Below are positions 34,708 to 43,413 of a stretch of DNA of 64,000 nucleotides, piece after piece. A program made the translations under genes and the position numbers. The stretch covers positions 1-64,000 of the forward strand of contig NZ_JACOGF010000017.1 in the NCBI RefSeq assembly GCF_014284335.1. The letters run 5' to 3'. Source of the stretch: Undibacterium hunanense (GTDB taxonomy: Bacteria > Pseudomonadota > Gammaproteobacteria > Burkholderiales > Burkholderiaceae_D). Below the pieces are notes generated by a model. It did no database searches, was not told the DNA's origin, and was given only the letters and a program-made list of their open reading frames with translations. How positions within the stretch are numbered: the stretch's first letter is position 1; each line of letters begins with the position of its first letter.

Positions 34708-35519
34708 GTAGCTTCATCAGGATTCAACAATTCCAGGCTGGCCATGATGGGCACATGGTCTGACAGCGTGGCCCAGGGGGCACCCTTGAGTACTGCTGCT
34801 TCATTGACTTTGAAGCCGCGCAAATAAACCCGGTCCAGGCATAGCCATGGCAGGCCTGCAGGAAAAGTACGGGCATGACGCCCCTTGTTTTTGGCAAACA
34901 GGTTACGCATGTTGCGCAATGAAAAACGCGGCATGCCATGGCGGGCATCCACGTCAAAGGCTTCAAACACCCCCAGTTCCTGGTACAGGATCTGGCTCAG
35001 ACGCTGGCTCCAGTCATTGAAGTCCCCGGCAATCACCAGCGGTGCATGAGCCGGCAGATCACGCTTGATAGTGTGGATCAGTGCCTGTATCTGACGGCGC
35101 CGGCTGACCGCAAACAGGCCCAGATGTATGACAAAACAGTGTACATCCACGTCCTCTACACGTACGACGGCATGCAGGATGCCACGCTGTTCATAGGCAT
35201 GATCAGACACATCATGGTTCACGAAAGACGCAATCGGATAGCGGCTCAGCAAGGCATTCCCGTGATGACCATGTTCATACACGGCATTCATGCCATACAC
35301 GGCCTGGTGTGATTGCCCGGCCAGAAAATCATGCTGGCCTTCTTGCGGCCACAAGGTGTGGTTTTCTGCATGCAGGTCGTGCTGGCCCTGCACTTCCTGC
35401 AGGAAGACAAGGTCGGCATCCAGCAGGTCTATGGCATCCTTGATGCCATGTATGCGTGCCTTGCGGCCAAATGCACTGACGCCCTTGTGAATATTATAGG
35501 TGGCGATGCGCAGTTTCAT
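34704..35519 (-). CDS. Endonuclease/exonuclease/phosphatase family protein (YbhP-like)
   Basis: 271 residues of EEP fold: TYNIHKGV, VFLQEVQ, GDFNDW and SDHVPIMASL are the metal-binding and catalytic motifs. Related E. coli YbhP lies beside clsB in the same way; a phospholipid or phosphoester substrate is therefore plausible, but DNase activity cannot be excluded. ATG 35519 follows AGAGAG; a longer frame to 35564 would run into nudB. It starts 11 bp after the nudB stop and overlaps clsB by 4 bp. Confidence 0.88.
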   Translation of the reverse strand: MKLRIATYNIHKGVSAFGRKARIHGIKDAIDLLDADLVFLQEVQGQHDLHAENHTLWPQEGQHDFLAGQSHQAVYGMNAVYEHGHHGNALLSRYPIASFVNHDVSDHAYEQRGILHAVVRVEDVDVHCFVIHLGLFAVSRRRQIQALIHTIKRDLPAHAPLVIAGDFNDWSQRLSQILYQELGVFEAFDVDARHGMPRFSLRNMRNLFAKNKGRHARTFPAGLPWLCLDRVYLRGFKVNEAAVLKGAPWATLSDHVPIMASLELLNPDEAT

Positions 35520-35530
35520 TTTGGCTCTCT

Positions 35531-36007
35531 TTAACTGGTAAGGTCGGCATGGGTCCGCATCCATTCAATCAATTCAGGCAATTGCAGAATGGCTTCCGCA
35601 TTCGATGCAGAAAAACAGCGATCTGCCGCCTCACGCCACGGCAACCACTGGTACTGCAGGTGTTCGCGTGGTGCCAGTCGTACCGCGACATCAGGGCTGA
35701 CACACAAGCCAAACACATGTTCGGTATTGCGTGTCACACCGGGTGCATAGCGATGACGCCAGACCGGATAAATGTCGTATACATTGGATAAATGCCAGTC
35801 ACGCAAAGTGTGTTGTGTGGCGTCGATACCGGTTTCTTCAGCAACTTCGCGGATGGCGGTCGCCATCAGGGCTTCGTCCGGCGTGTCTTTGGAGCCGGTG
35901 ACCGATTGCCAGAAACCGGCCTTGTCGGCCCGTTCCAGCAACAGCACATCAAGTGCCGGTGTATAGATAACAACAAGAACAGATTCAGGTATTTTGTACT
36001 CAGGCAT
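35531..36007 (-). CDS. nudB: Dihydroneopterin triphosphate diphosphatase (Nudix)
   Basis: 158 residues, near the E. coli NudB length (150). Removes pyrophosphate from dihydroneopterin triphosphate in folate synthesis. Nudix box GSKDTPDEALMATAIREVAEETGI is intact, preceded by GFWQSVTG. The ATG at 36007 is preferred; the frame reaches 36058 but the added hydrophobic residues are not family-like. First gene of the nudB-EEP-clsB-DUF429 operon. In many Burkholderiales nudB follows aspS directly; here two other genes (Cache protein, CsgG-like lipoprotein) sit between them. Confidence 0.9.
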   Translation of the reverse strand: MPEYKIPESVLVVIYTPALDVLLLERADKAGFWQSVTGSKDTPDEALMATAIREVAEETGIDATQHTLRDWHLSNVYDIYPVWRHRYAPGVTRNTEHVFGLCVSPDVAVRLAPREHLQYQWLPWREAADRCFSASNAEAILQLPELIEWMRTHADLTS

Positions 36008-36102
36008 GGTGCTTATGGTTGCGAGGCAGAGCCATATGGCTATCTTCAACAACACCATTCTAGCGCTTTTAGCTCAAGCATTTTTGCTATTGTGCAAAGT
36101 AA

Positions 36103-36139
36103 AACGCCACACCGTGAAATCACTTCACGGTGTGGCGTT
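36103..36139 (-). terminator. Terminator after the Cache-domain gene
   Basis: Perfect 16-bp stem AACGCCACACCGTGAA-ATCAC-TTCACGGTGTGGCGTT with A-runs on the left and right sides giving short T-runs in both directions. It isolates the Cache gene (ending 36195) from the nudB operon. Confidence 0.85.
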
Positions 36140-36194
36140 AAAAATTCAGCGTCTGCCGGTCTATATTGACAGATCCATGCAGGCCGCAGGCTAC

Positions 36195-36677
36195 TTATTT
36201 GGTGAAATAGGTACCAACACAAATCATGCTGTCACCGGCACCACGTTCGCAATACGAACGCTTCAGCTCATACGACTGGGTAGCCGGATTATTGAACTTG
36301 TACGGGCCATACCAGCCCTTGGAAGATGCCTTGACAGTATCTATCATGCCTTTGATGAAGGCATTGCCGTCCACATCTTTCATGCTGATCAGATTTTTGC
36401 CAACCATTTTTGCATTGGCACCCTGTGCCAGACAATTACCATCAAAGTCATAGACAAATACATACAAGTCTTTTTCCTTGAATGCACCATCAGGATGATC
36501 GGTAAATACCTTATAGGCTTTTTCTGCGCCCGCTGATTTGACCAGGGCCACGGCTTTTTTGACCATGTCCTGTGCTTCTGCTTCGCTTCCATGTTCGCCG
36601 GCGGCATAGGCGAGTGGCGTCAGCGCTGCGGTTGCCAGCATTGCGGCAGGCAATAATTTACTTAATAAGCTATTCAT
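36195..36677 (-). CDS. Periplasmic single-Cache-domain protein
   Basis: 160 residues: Sec signal peptide (hydrophobic about 6-25, cleavage near AYAAGE) and one Cache-type sensor domain (KEKDLYVFVYDFDGNCLAQGANAKMVGKN... GWYGPYKFNNPATQSYELKRSYCERGAGDSMICVGTYF). Such free-standing Cache proteins bind small ligands in the periplasm and may work with a membrane sensor; none is adjacent. AAGGGG precedes ATG 36677; a longer frame to 36734 is rejected. Two Cys near the C-terminus may form a disulfide. Flanked by terminators, so monocistronic. Confidence 0.85.
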   Translation of the reverse strand: MNSLLSKLLPAAMLATAALTPLAYAAGEHGSEAEAQDMVKKAVALVKSAGAEKAYKVFTDHPDGAFKEKDLYVFVYDFDGNCLAQGANAKMVGKNLISMKDVDGNAFIKGMIDTVKASSKGWYGPYKFNNPATQSYELKRSYCERGAGDSMICVGTYFTK

Positions 36678-36949
36678 CGTTTCCCCTTGAAAGTGATTAT
36701 TCGCTGACAAGACAGGCCATATCCCATCAGTCAATAGTTGCTTTATAGCAGCTTTATTTTCAGCATTCTCAAAAGAAACAAGAGTTCACATTGGCCTGTT
36801 TATACCGCGCTGCCACCAGAAATACACCTTTTCAAAAAGAACCACGCCAAAACATATTGGTTTTCACAGCTTGCCGACATAGCGCATTCTCTGCTTGCAG
36901 CGCAGCAAAAGATAAAATATCTGAGCAAACATGTTGGTGCAAAAAAGCA

Positions 36950-36974
36950 AAAAGGCCTGCATTGCAGGCCTTTT
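36950..36974 (-). terminator. Terminator after the CsgG-like lipoprotein gene
   Basis: 10-bp stem AAAGGCCTGC-ATT-GCAGGCCTTT with T-rich sequence following in the leftward direction, 21 bp after the stop at 36995. Confidence 0.85.
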
Positions 36975-36994
36975 CATTCATATCACGACAAGCA

Positions 36995-37801
36995 TTATTT
37001 CTTGACCGGTACTGCCGGTGGCAATTCTTTTTCCTGCAACTGTTTGATCTGCGGCACCAGTTTGTTGTGTGCATCCAGGAAGGCGGCAACGATGACCTTG
37101 GCTTCATTGGTATTGCTCCAGCCGGCACCAAAACCACCACCAGCTGCACCAAAGCTCAGACCACCCATGCCAAGATCAGTGGACTTGGCAGAGCCTGTTG
37201 AGGCGGCCAGTTGTTCGGTTGTTTCATTGTCCGTTAACAGCAGGGCGACCTGGGCTTCCTTGAAACTGACTTTTTCGGCATAGCCGGTAAAGTTTTTCAG
37301 AATCGGGATCATGCCCATGATGGCACCTATACCGCCGCCAGCCTTGCTTTCTGAAAACGTCAGGCTGGGGGTGAGTGTATATTGCGCTTCATAACCCTTG
37401 CCTTTAGCAACGGTAGAATTTTTACGGATAATGCCCTGGTCTTTCAGTTCCTGTTCCTGTATCACTGCTTTCAGGCCAGATGAACGATCAACCACGCGGA
37501 AACAACCGCTTTGCTGCGCCAGCAAACGGATCAGCGGCACCGGTGATGATGGCAGGTTGTACTGGCTGCTCATCACATAGCCATTCGGGTTTTCCACCAG
37601 TGACAGGGTCGCCACTGGGGCATCACACTTCACCAGGCTCTTGCTGGCGCCTTTGGCACCGGCAGGACCGGCAGCGCCGGTCACTTCCGAAGAACCTTCA
37701 CCCAATTCGGTTTTCTTTTCACCGCAGGCAGCGAGAAACAGACTGGCGCTCAACAATAAGAACAGGGCTTTCTTGTTACTGGCTTGAATCTTGAAATTCA
37801 T
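36995..37801 (-). CDS. CsgG/HfaB-like lipoprotein
   Basis: 268 residues. A lipobox (LFLAACGEKK, lipidated Cys about 26) marks an outer- or inner-membrane lipoprotein. The mature part resembles CsgG/HfaB-type proteins (LIRLLAQQSGCFRVVDRSSGLKAVIQEQEL, YTLTPSLTFSESKAGGG, ALLLTDNETTEQLA) with Gly-rich stretches (GMGGLSFGAAGGGFGAGW). No curli genes are nearby, so a curlin pore role is unlikely; such stand-alone proteins have no agreed function. ATG 37801 follows the aspS stop by 28 bp, so it may be read from the aspS transcript. Confidence 0.8.
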   Translation of the reverse strand: MNFKIQASNKKALFLLLSASLFLAACGEKKTELGEGSSEVTGAAGPAGAKGASKSLVKCDAPVATLSLVENPNGYVMSSQYNLPSSPVPLIRLLAQQSGCFRVVDRSSGLKAVIQEQELKDQGIIRKNSTVAKGKGYEAQYTLTPSLTFSESKAGGGIGAIMGMIPILKNFTGYAEKVSFKEAQVALLLTDNETTEQLAASTGSAKSTDLGMGGLSFGAAGGGFGAGWSNTNEAKVIVAAFLDAHNKLVPQIKQLQEKELPPAVPVKK

Positions 37802-37829
37802 CGTTATTTCTCGCTGTTTCAGTAAAAAA

Positions 37830-39632
37830 TTACGCGATTTTTGGTTCAGTCGCACGCAGGCGGATATGCAGTTCACGCAATTGCTTTTCGTCGACTTCAG
37901 ACGGTGCCTGTGTCAACAGACATTGGGCACGCTGGGTTTTCGGGAAAGCGATCACGTCACGGATGGATTCTGCACCGGTCATCATGGTGACGATACGGTC
38001 CAGACCGAAAGCCAGGCCACCATGCGGAGGCGCGCCGTACTGCAATGCATCCAGCAGGAAGCCGAATTTCAATTGCGCTTCTGCGTCATCAATCTTCAAT
38101 GCACGGAATACCTTGCTTTGTACTTCAGCACGGTGGATACGGACAGAACCGCCGCCCAGTTCCCAACCGTTCAGGACCATGTCATAGGCCTTGGCAATAC
38201 ACTTGCCTGGGTCTGTTTCCATCAAATCTTCATGGCCATCTTTTGGTGCCGTGAATGGATGGTGCGTTGCAGTCCAGCGATCGTTTTCTTCATCATGCTC
38301 AAACATCGGGAAATCAACTACCCACAATGGTTTCCAGACATCGTCAAACAAGCCGTTGGATTTACCGAATTCGCTATGACCGATTTTTACGCGCAAGGCG
38401 CCAATCGCATCATTCACAACTTTGGCCCGGTCAGCACCGAAGAAAATCAGGTCGCCATCTTGCGCGCCTGTACGCTCCAGGATTTGTGTCAATGCTGCAT
38501 CATGGATGTTCTTGACGATAGGTGACTGCAAACCGTCACGGCCTTGCGCCTTGTCATTGACCTTGATGTAAGCCAGGCCTTTGGCACCGTAAATGCCAAC
38601 GAATTGGGTGTAAGCATCAATTTCAGAACGTGGCATGTTGGAGCCACCTGGAACACGCAGACCAACGACACGACCATTGACCATATTTGCAGCACCGGCG
38701 AATACTTTGAAATCGACGTCTTTCATGACATCGGTCAATTCAGTGAATTGCAGTTTGACGCGCATGTCTGGCTTGTCGGAACCATACAGGCCCATGGCTT
38801 CGGCATAGTCCATGACCGGGAAAGGATTTGGCAAATCGATGTCCAGCGTATTTTTAAAGACCAGACGTATCATGCCTTCAAACATGTCGCGGATTTCCTG
38901 TTCATTCATGAAGGAAGTTTCGCAATCGATCTGGGTAAATTCTGGCTGACGATCAGCACGCAAGTCTTCATCACGGAAGCATTTGGTGATCTGGTAGTAA
39001 CGGTCAAAGTTGGCCACCATCAGCAATTGTTTGAACAATTGCGGGGATTGTGGCAAAGCGAAGAAGTTACCGGCATTCACGCGCGATGGCACCAGATAGT
39101 CACGTGCGCCTTCCGGTGTGGACTTGGTCAGCATCGGTGTTTCGATATCGATAAAGCCGTTCGCATCGAGGAACTTGCGCACTTCCATCGTTACTTTATA
39201 ACGCAGGCGCAGGTTGTTTTGCATTTGCGGACGACGCAAATCCAGCACGCGGTGGGTCAGGCGTGTGGTTTCAGACAGGTTGTCATCATCCAGCTGGAAC
39301 GGTGGCGTGACGGAAGGATTCAAGACTTCCACTTCATGCGCCAGCACTTCGATCTTGCCGGATTTCAGATTGTTATTGCCAGTACCTTCGGGGCGGCTGC
39401 GTACCAGACCAGTAATGCGCAGGCAGAATTCATTACGTACGGTTTCAGCAGCTTTAAACACGTCAGCACGATCAGGATCGCAAACAACCTGCACCAGACC
39501 TTCGCGGTCACGCAAGTCAATAAAGATCACGCCGCCGTGATCGCGACGACGGTGAACCCAGCCACACAGGCTGACGGTTTGGCCGAGTAATTCCTCAGTA
39601 GTGAGGCCGCAGTATTGGGTACGCATGGACAT
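37830..39632 (-). CDS. aspS: Aspartyl-tRNA synthetase
   Basis: 600 residues, the bacterial type. Charges tRNA-Asp (and tRNA-Asn in organisms lacking AsnRS). N-terminal OB fold (VSLCGWVHRRRDHGGVIFIDLRD), class II motif 2 (FRDEDLRADRQPEFTQID), GAD insertion (about 300-400) and motif 3 (GLAFGLDRIVTMM). AGGTAAGAAAT precedes the ATG. Part of a conserved leftward run fmdB - DUF502 - aspS. Confidence 0.97.
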   Translation of the reverse strand: MSMRTQYCGLTTEELLGQTVSLCGWVHRRRDHGGVIFIDLRDREGLVQVVCDPDRADVFKAAETVRNEFCLRITGLVRSRPEGTGNNNLKSGKIEVLAHEVEVLNPSVTPPFQLDDDNLSETTRLTHRVLDLRRPQMQNNLRLRYKVTMEVRKFLDANGFIDIETPMLTKSTPEGARDYLVPSRVNAGNFFALPQSPQLFKQLLMVANFDRYYQITKCFRDEDLRADRQPEFTQIDCETSFMNEQEIRDMFEGMIRLVFKNTLDIDLPNPFPVMDYAEAMGLYGSDKPDMRVKLQFTELTDVMKDVDFKVFAGAANMVNGRVVGLRVPGGSNMPRSEIDAYTQFVGIYGAKGLAYIKVNDKAQGRDGLQSPIVKNIHDAALTQILERTGAQDGDLIFFGADRAKVVNDAIGALRVKIGHSEFGKSNGLFDDVWKPLWVVDFPMFEHDEENDRWTATHHPFTAPKDGHEDLMETDPGKCIAKAYDMVLNGWELGGGSVRIHRAEVQSKVFRALKIDDAEAQLKFGFLLDALQYGAPPHGGLAFGLDRIVTMMTGAESIRDVIAFPKTQRAQCLLTQAPSEVDEKQLRELHIRLRATEPKIA

Positions 39633-39693
39633 ATTTCTTACCTGTCTGTATTCAAAATTAAAAATGATTTGATGCGGTGGGTAACCACATCAT

Positions 39694-40296
39694 TTATTTG
39701 GTGGGGAGATGCTCGGGAGCCACCACGCCCATGGAAACGATGTATTTGAGTGCGGCATCTACACTCATATCCAATTCTATCGCCTGATCTTTCGGCACCA
39801 TCAAAAAGAAGCCGGATGTCGGATTAGGTGTCGTCGGCACATAGACACTGACAAAATCACCTTTCAGGTGATTAACCACATCACCACCCGGTATACCAGT
39901 CAGAAAACCGATAGTCCAGCAATCGCGACGTGGATATTCGATCAGCACGGCCTTGCGAAACGCATTGCCTGAAGACGAAAACAGCGTATCCGATACCTGT
40001 TTGACACTAGAGTATATAGAACTGACGATGGGAATGCGCTGTAACAGGCTTTCCCAGGCCTTGACGACATAGTTGCCGATAAAGTTTTGTGCCAGCAGGC
40101 CGGTCACAAAAATGATCAGCAAGGTCAGCACCGTACCTATGCCCAATACCTTGAAACCGACCAGTTTTTCTGGCCGCCATTCAACCGGCAACAGCAACAA
40201 TGACTGATCCATGGTACTGATAACAGCGTGCAGCACCCACAGCGTAATTGCCAGGGGCACTAAAATCAGCAGGCCGGTAATAAAGTATTTACGCAT
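39694..40296 (-). CDS. DUF502 integral membrane protein
   Basis: 200 residues with two membrane helices (about 4-26 and 50-72) and a soluble C-terminal domain, matching the DUF502 family that neighbours aspS in Burkholderiales. Conserved stretches include QRIPIVSSIYSSVKQVSDT and YPRRDCWTIGFLTG. Function unknown. Lies between fmdB (53 bp) and aspS (61 bp), all leftward. Confidence 0.92.
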   Translation of the reverse strand: MRKYFITGLLILVPLAITLWVLHAVISTMDQSLLLLPVEWRPEKLVGFKVLGIGTVLTLLIIFVTGLLAQNFIGNYVVKAWESLLQRIPIVSSIYSSVKQVSDTLFSSSGNAFRKAVLIEYPRRDCWTIGFLTGIPGGDVVNHLKGDFVSVYVPTTPNPTSGFFLMVPKDQAIELDMSVDAALKYIVSMGVVAPEHLPTK

Positions 40297-40349
40297 GGTA
40301 ATCGATTCACTCTGGATAAAAATGACAAAACAAACTGGGCAAATGCCGG

Positions 40350-40670
40350 TCAGACAGCCTGATTACCTTCTGCTGACGTCGAAGATGCTGGGGTCGTGGC
40401 CGAAGCAGAGGCAGCAGTTGATGCCGTCGACTCAGTGGACGCCGCCGGTGCAGATTCGCTTGCGGGCGCAACTGCTGCGCCGCCGGAACCACCCCGGAAG
40501 TCAGTCACATACCAGCCCGAACCCTTGAGCTGGAAGCCGGCAGCGGTGACCTGTTTCGTAAAAGAAGATTTGCCGCATGTTGGACATACGCTCAGCGGCT
40601 CATCGGAAATCTTTTGCAATACATCTTTGGCAAATCCGCATTCTTGACAGCGGTAAGCGTAAATCGGCAT
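40350..40670 (-). CDS. FmdB-family zinc-ribbon protein
   Basis: 106 residues. The first 45 hold the FmdB zinc ribbon: MPIYAYRCQECG and CPTCGKSSF (four Cys), then a GSGWYVTDFRGG motif, then an Ala/Ser/Thr-rich tail likely disordered. Related proteins are called FmdB or CxxC_CxxC_SSSS regulatory proteins; the biochemical role is unknown. GGGGC precedes the ATG. First gene of the fmdB-DUF502-aspS run. Confidence 0.92.
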   Translation of the reverse strand: MPIYAYRCQECGFAKDVLQKISDEPLSVCPTCGKSSFTKQVTAAGFQLKGSGWYVTDFRGGSGGAAVAPASESAPAASTESTASTAASASATTPASSTSAEGNQAV

Positions 40671-40829
40671 GGCTTTGCCCCTAAAAAAACTGATAAAACC
40701 CTGAATTATAAAGGTTTTTGATCAGAATTTGCGCATTGCATCACAGCCGGGCCTATGTCATACCTATACTATACCGATACATGCCTATGCCGGGCCAGGG
40801 TCAGGCCCATGCAAAGCCTGTCTTCAGGT

Positions 40830-42254
40830 CTATATCGCCAGGGTCTTGCGAGTGTACTGGGGCAGTAAAGAACCCAGGATCATCCCTGTCATGCTCATCA
40901 ACACGCCCACCAATTGTGGCGGCCACAGGCCTTCAGGAAGCAATATCTCCATACTCACCCAGGAAACAATACCCAGAATGATGGAGGCCAGACCACCCTG
41001 TGTCGTGGCACGCTTCCAGTACAAACCAAAAGCCAGCGGCACAAAAGCAGCTACCAGGGTTACTTTGTAGGCATTTTCCACCATCTTATAGATGCTGGAT
41101 TCGGTATTCATGGCAAAAAGAGTAATGATGACCGTGAAAACCAGCACAACTACGCGCATCATCAGTAAGAATTGCTTGTCACTTTGCTTGGGGAAGAAAG
41201 GCTTCAGGATGTTTTCAGAAAAGGTCACCGAAGGTGCCAGTAAAGTTGCACTTGCACAACTCTTAATGGCCGACAGCAGCGCACCAAAGAACATCACCTG
41301 GGCCAGCATCGGCACCTTGGTCATGATCAGGGTGGGCAGGATCAGTTGCGAATCCTTGTCGATCAGGCTTTCCACCATTTTAGGATCGATCAGCGTTGCT
41401 GAATACGCCAGAAACATGGGGATAAAGGCAAAGAAAAAATACAATACCCCGCCGAGCACAGATGCATTTCCGGCAATTTTTTCATTCTTTGATGAAGCGA
41501 CACGCTGGAATACGTCCTGTTGCGGTATCGACCCCAGCATCATGGTAATCCAGGCTGCAAAGAACCACAGGCTTTCCTTGGCGGTAGGCGCAGGCCAGAA
41601 ATCCAGCTTGCCGGCATTAGCCGCATGTTCTATCACGACACCAGCACCACCGACCATGCCCGACACTTCCCAGCCTATGTACAACATGCCGACCACGATA
41701 ATGATCATCTGCAGGAAATCCGTGATCGCTACTGACCACATGCCACCCATCAGGGTATAAATCAGCACGCTGCCGGCACCGATGATCATGCCCACATCCA
41801 TAGGGATATAACCACCGGACACAACACTGAAAACCAGGCCCAGTGCCTTGATCTGGGCAGCGACCCAGCCCAGGTAAGACACCACGATACACATCGTCAC
41901 CATGACTTCGGCAGTACGGCCAAACTTGTTGCGGTAATAGTCACCGATAGTCAGCAGGTTCATGCGGTACAGCGGACGGGCAAAAAACAGCCCGACAAAT
42001 ATCAGACACAGGGAGGAACCGAAAGGATCAGCAACCACGCCCTTCAAACCATCCTTGACGAAGGTGGATGAAATACCCAGTACCGTTTCAGAACCAAACC
42101 AGGTCGCAAATACGGTTGCTGTCACCACATACATGGGCAGCGAGCGTCCGGCAACGGCGTAGTCCTTGGAATTTTTCACATAACGGGCGGCATACAGGCC
42201 TATCCCCACAGAGATGACCCAATACAGAATGACAAACCAGATTAATGTGTTCAT
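40830..42254 (-). CDS. Sodium/solute symporter (SSS family)
   Basis: 474 residues with about 13 membrane helices and the SSS-family start (LYWVISVGIGLYAARYVKNSKDYAVAGRSLP, FATWFGSETVLGIS). Helix TM8-type SIPQQDVFQRV and LSAIKSCASATLLAPSVTFSENI carry the Na+-site region. It imports a small solute (proline, pantothenate or organic acid class) with Na+; substrate not identifiable. The start at 42254 has a weak ribosome binding site. A terminator-like hairpin sits about 30 bp upstream of the start. Confidence 0.9.
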   Translation of the reverse strand: MNTLIWFVILYWVISVGIGLYAARYVKNSKDYAVAGRSLPMYVVTATVFATWFGSETVLGISSTFVKDGLKGVVADPFGSSLCLIFVGLFFARPLYRMNLLTIGDYYRNKFGRTAEVMVTMCIVVSYLGWVAAQIKALGLVFSVVSGGYIPMDVGMIIGAGSVLIYTLMGGMWSVAITDFLQMIIIVVGMLYIGWEVSGMVGGAGVVIEHAANAGKLDFWPAPTAKESLWFFAAWITMMLGSIPQQDVFQRVASSKNEKIAGNASVLGGVLYFFFAFIPMFLAYSATLIDPKMVESLIDKDSQLILPTLIMTKVPMLAQVMFFGALLSAIKSCASATLLAPSVTFSENILKPFFPKQSDKQFLLMMRVVVLVFTVIITLFAMNTESSIYKMVENAYKVTLVAAFVPLAFGLYWKRATTQGGLASIILGIVSWVSMEILLPEGLWPPQLVGVLMSMTGMILGSLLPQYTRKTLAI

Positions 42255-42283
42255 GGATAGACGTGTTAGGTAGTGATATCAAT

Positions 42284-42309
42284 AAAAAAACCCGCATTTT
42301 TGCTGCGGG
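42284..42309 (-). terminator. Terminator-like hairpin in the symporter leader
   Basis: Read leftward: CCCGCA/TGCGGG stem (42291-42296 with 42304-42309) followed by seven T, then the symporter ATG 30 bp further. A TATAAT box (42311-42316) lies just before it, so its role (attenuator, or a terminator for an upstream leftward transcript) is unclear. Confidence 0.5.
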
Positions 42310-42517
42310 CATTATAGACGTAAGTTACACGAAGTTTGAGCCTGAAGCTGGTGATTTTGTAACGAACTGAAGCTTTATTCTCTTTGTTGAGCGCTACTGC
42401 CACATGATTGGGAGTACTTATTTATTTTTTAAGACATTTGCACAAGAAAAGTGCAATGTCTTGCTGAAAAGCAGCAATACCGTGTCAGCCACCGCACCAC
42501 ACCTGAATTGTTAAAAT

Positions 42518-42546
42518 TTGTTATATAGCAATGATTATTGTAGAAT
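42518..42546 (+). promoter_or_regulatory. Sigma-70-like promoter for the Bax-inhibitor-1 gene
   Basis: TTGTTA (42518-42523), 17-bp spacer, TAGAAT (42541-42546). It would start transcription about 85 bp upstream of the ATG at 42637. Confidence 0.55.
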
Positions 42547-42636
42547 CAGGTACGACTTGCACTTTTTGCAGGTTACCTAATAAACCAAGCCACTTACCTT
42601 TTACAGGTTTAAGGCAATTCTAAGATAGGGATATCC

Positions 42637-43317
42637 ATGGAACTGGCAAGCACCCAACAAGGCTACGGCCCTGCGCGTGAGCGCTTTATCAGCAAGACTT
42701 TCAACCACCTCGGTGGTGCCATTCTGAGCTTTACGGCAATTGAAGTCATTCTATTCAAGACGGGTGTAGCCGAAGTATTGGCCAAAGGCATGATGACGAT
42801 GTCATGGATTATCATTCTTGGTGCTTTCATGCTGGTAGGCTGGCTGGCTTCACGTGCCGCCCATACTGTCGAAAGCCTGGCCATGCAGTATGTGGCACTG
42901 GCTGCCTACATCCTGGCTGAAGCCATTATCTTCATTCCTATCCTGTTCATTGCCAATCAGCTTGCTCCTGGTGCCATCGCCAATGCTGGTCTGATCACGG
43001 TGCTGGCAACTGTCGGTCTGGTCGGTGTCGCGTATATGTCACGCAAGGATTTTTCCTTCCTTGGCAGTATCCTGAAATGGGCCGGTCTGGTAGCACTGGT
43101 CCTGATCGCCAGTGGCCTGATCTTTGGCTTCCAGCTCGGCATGTTCTTCAGTGTTGCCATGGTCGCACTGTCCGGTGCTGCAATTTTGTATGATGCATCG
43201 AATGTCATCCATCATTATCCTGAAGACCGCTACGTCGGTGCCTCATTGCAGTTGTTTGCCTCTGTGGCCATGATGTTCTGGTATGTCTTGCGCATCCTGA
43301 TCAGCCTGCGCGATTAA
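42637..43317 (+). CDS. Bax inhibitor-1 / YccA-family membrane protein
   Basis: 226 residues with seven membrane helices and the YccA-like end (YDASNVIHHYPEDRYVGASLQLFASVAMMFWYVLRILI), where acidic residues form the pH-sensing Asp pair in the BI-1 family. E. coli YccA binds and restrains the FtsH protease; other members leak Ca2+. Starts MELASTQQGYGPARERF; ATG 42637 with GATAGGG upstream. Single gene with its own promoter. Confidence 0.92.
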   Translation: MELASTQQGYGPARERFISKTFNHLGGAILSFTAIEVILFKTGVAEVLAKGMMTMSWIIILGAFMLVGWLASRAAHTVESLAMQYVALAAYILAEAIIFIPILFIANQLAPGAIANAGLITVLATVGLVGVAYMSRKDFSFLGSILKWAGLVALVLIASGLIFGFQLGMFFSVAMVALSGAAILYDASNVIHHYPEDRYVGASLQLFASVAMMFWYVLRILISLRD

Positions 43318-43413
43318 GCTGTTATCTCGATACCTGTCGTCTCAACATGTGCTGCCGCCCTGGCAGCGCATGGCTTACCTCTGCCATCGGCCTAAGGTGT
43401 GACAATAGCCGCT

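Larger units (their letters stand above)
42255..42636. other. Divergent intergenic region between symporter and Bax-inhibitor-1 genes
   Basis: 382 bp without a supported gene. It contains a terminator-like hairpin and a TATAAT box on the symporter side, and a sigma-70-like promoter on the other side. AT-rich central part (about 42420-42560). Confidence 0.6.

Noticed and set aside
38544..39590. 348-codon rightward frame opposite aspS
   Set aside because: Shadow of aspS, whose class II synthetase motifs are intact.
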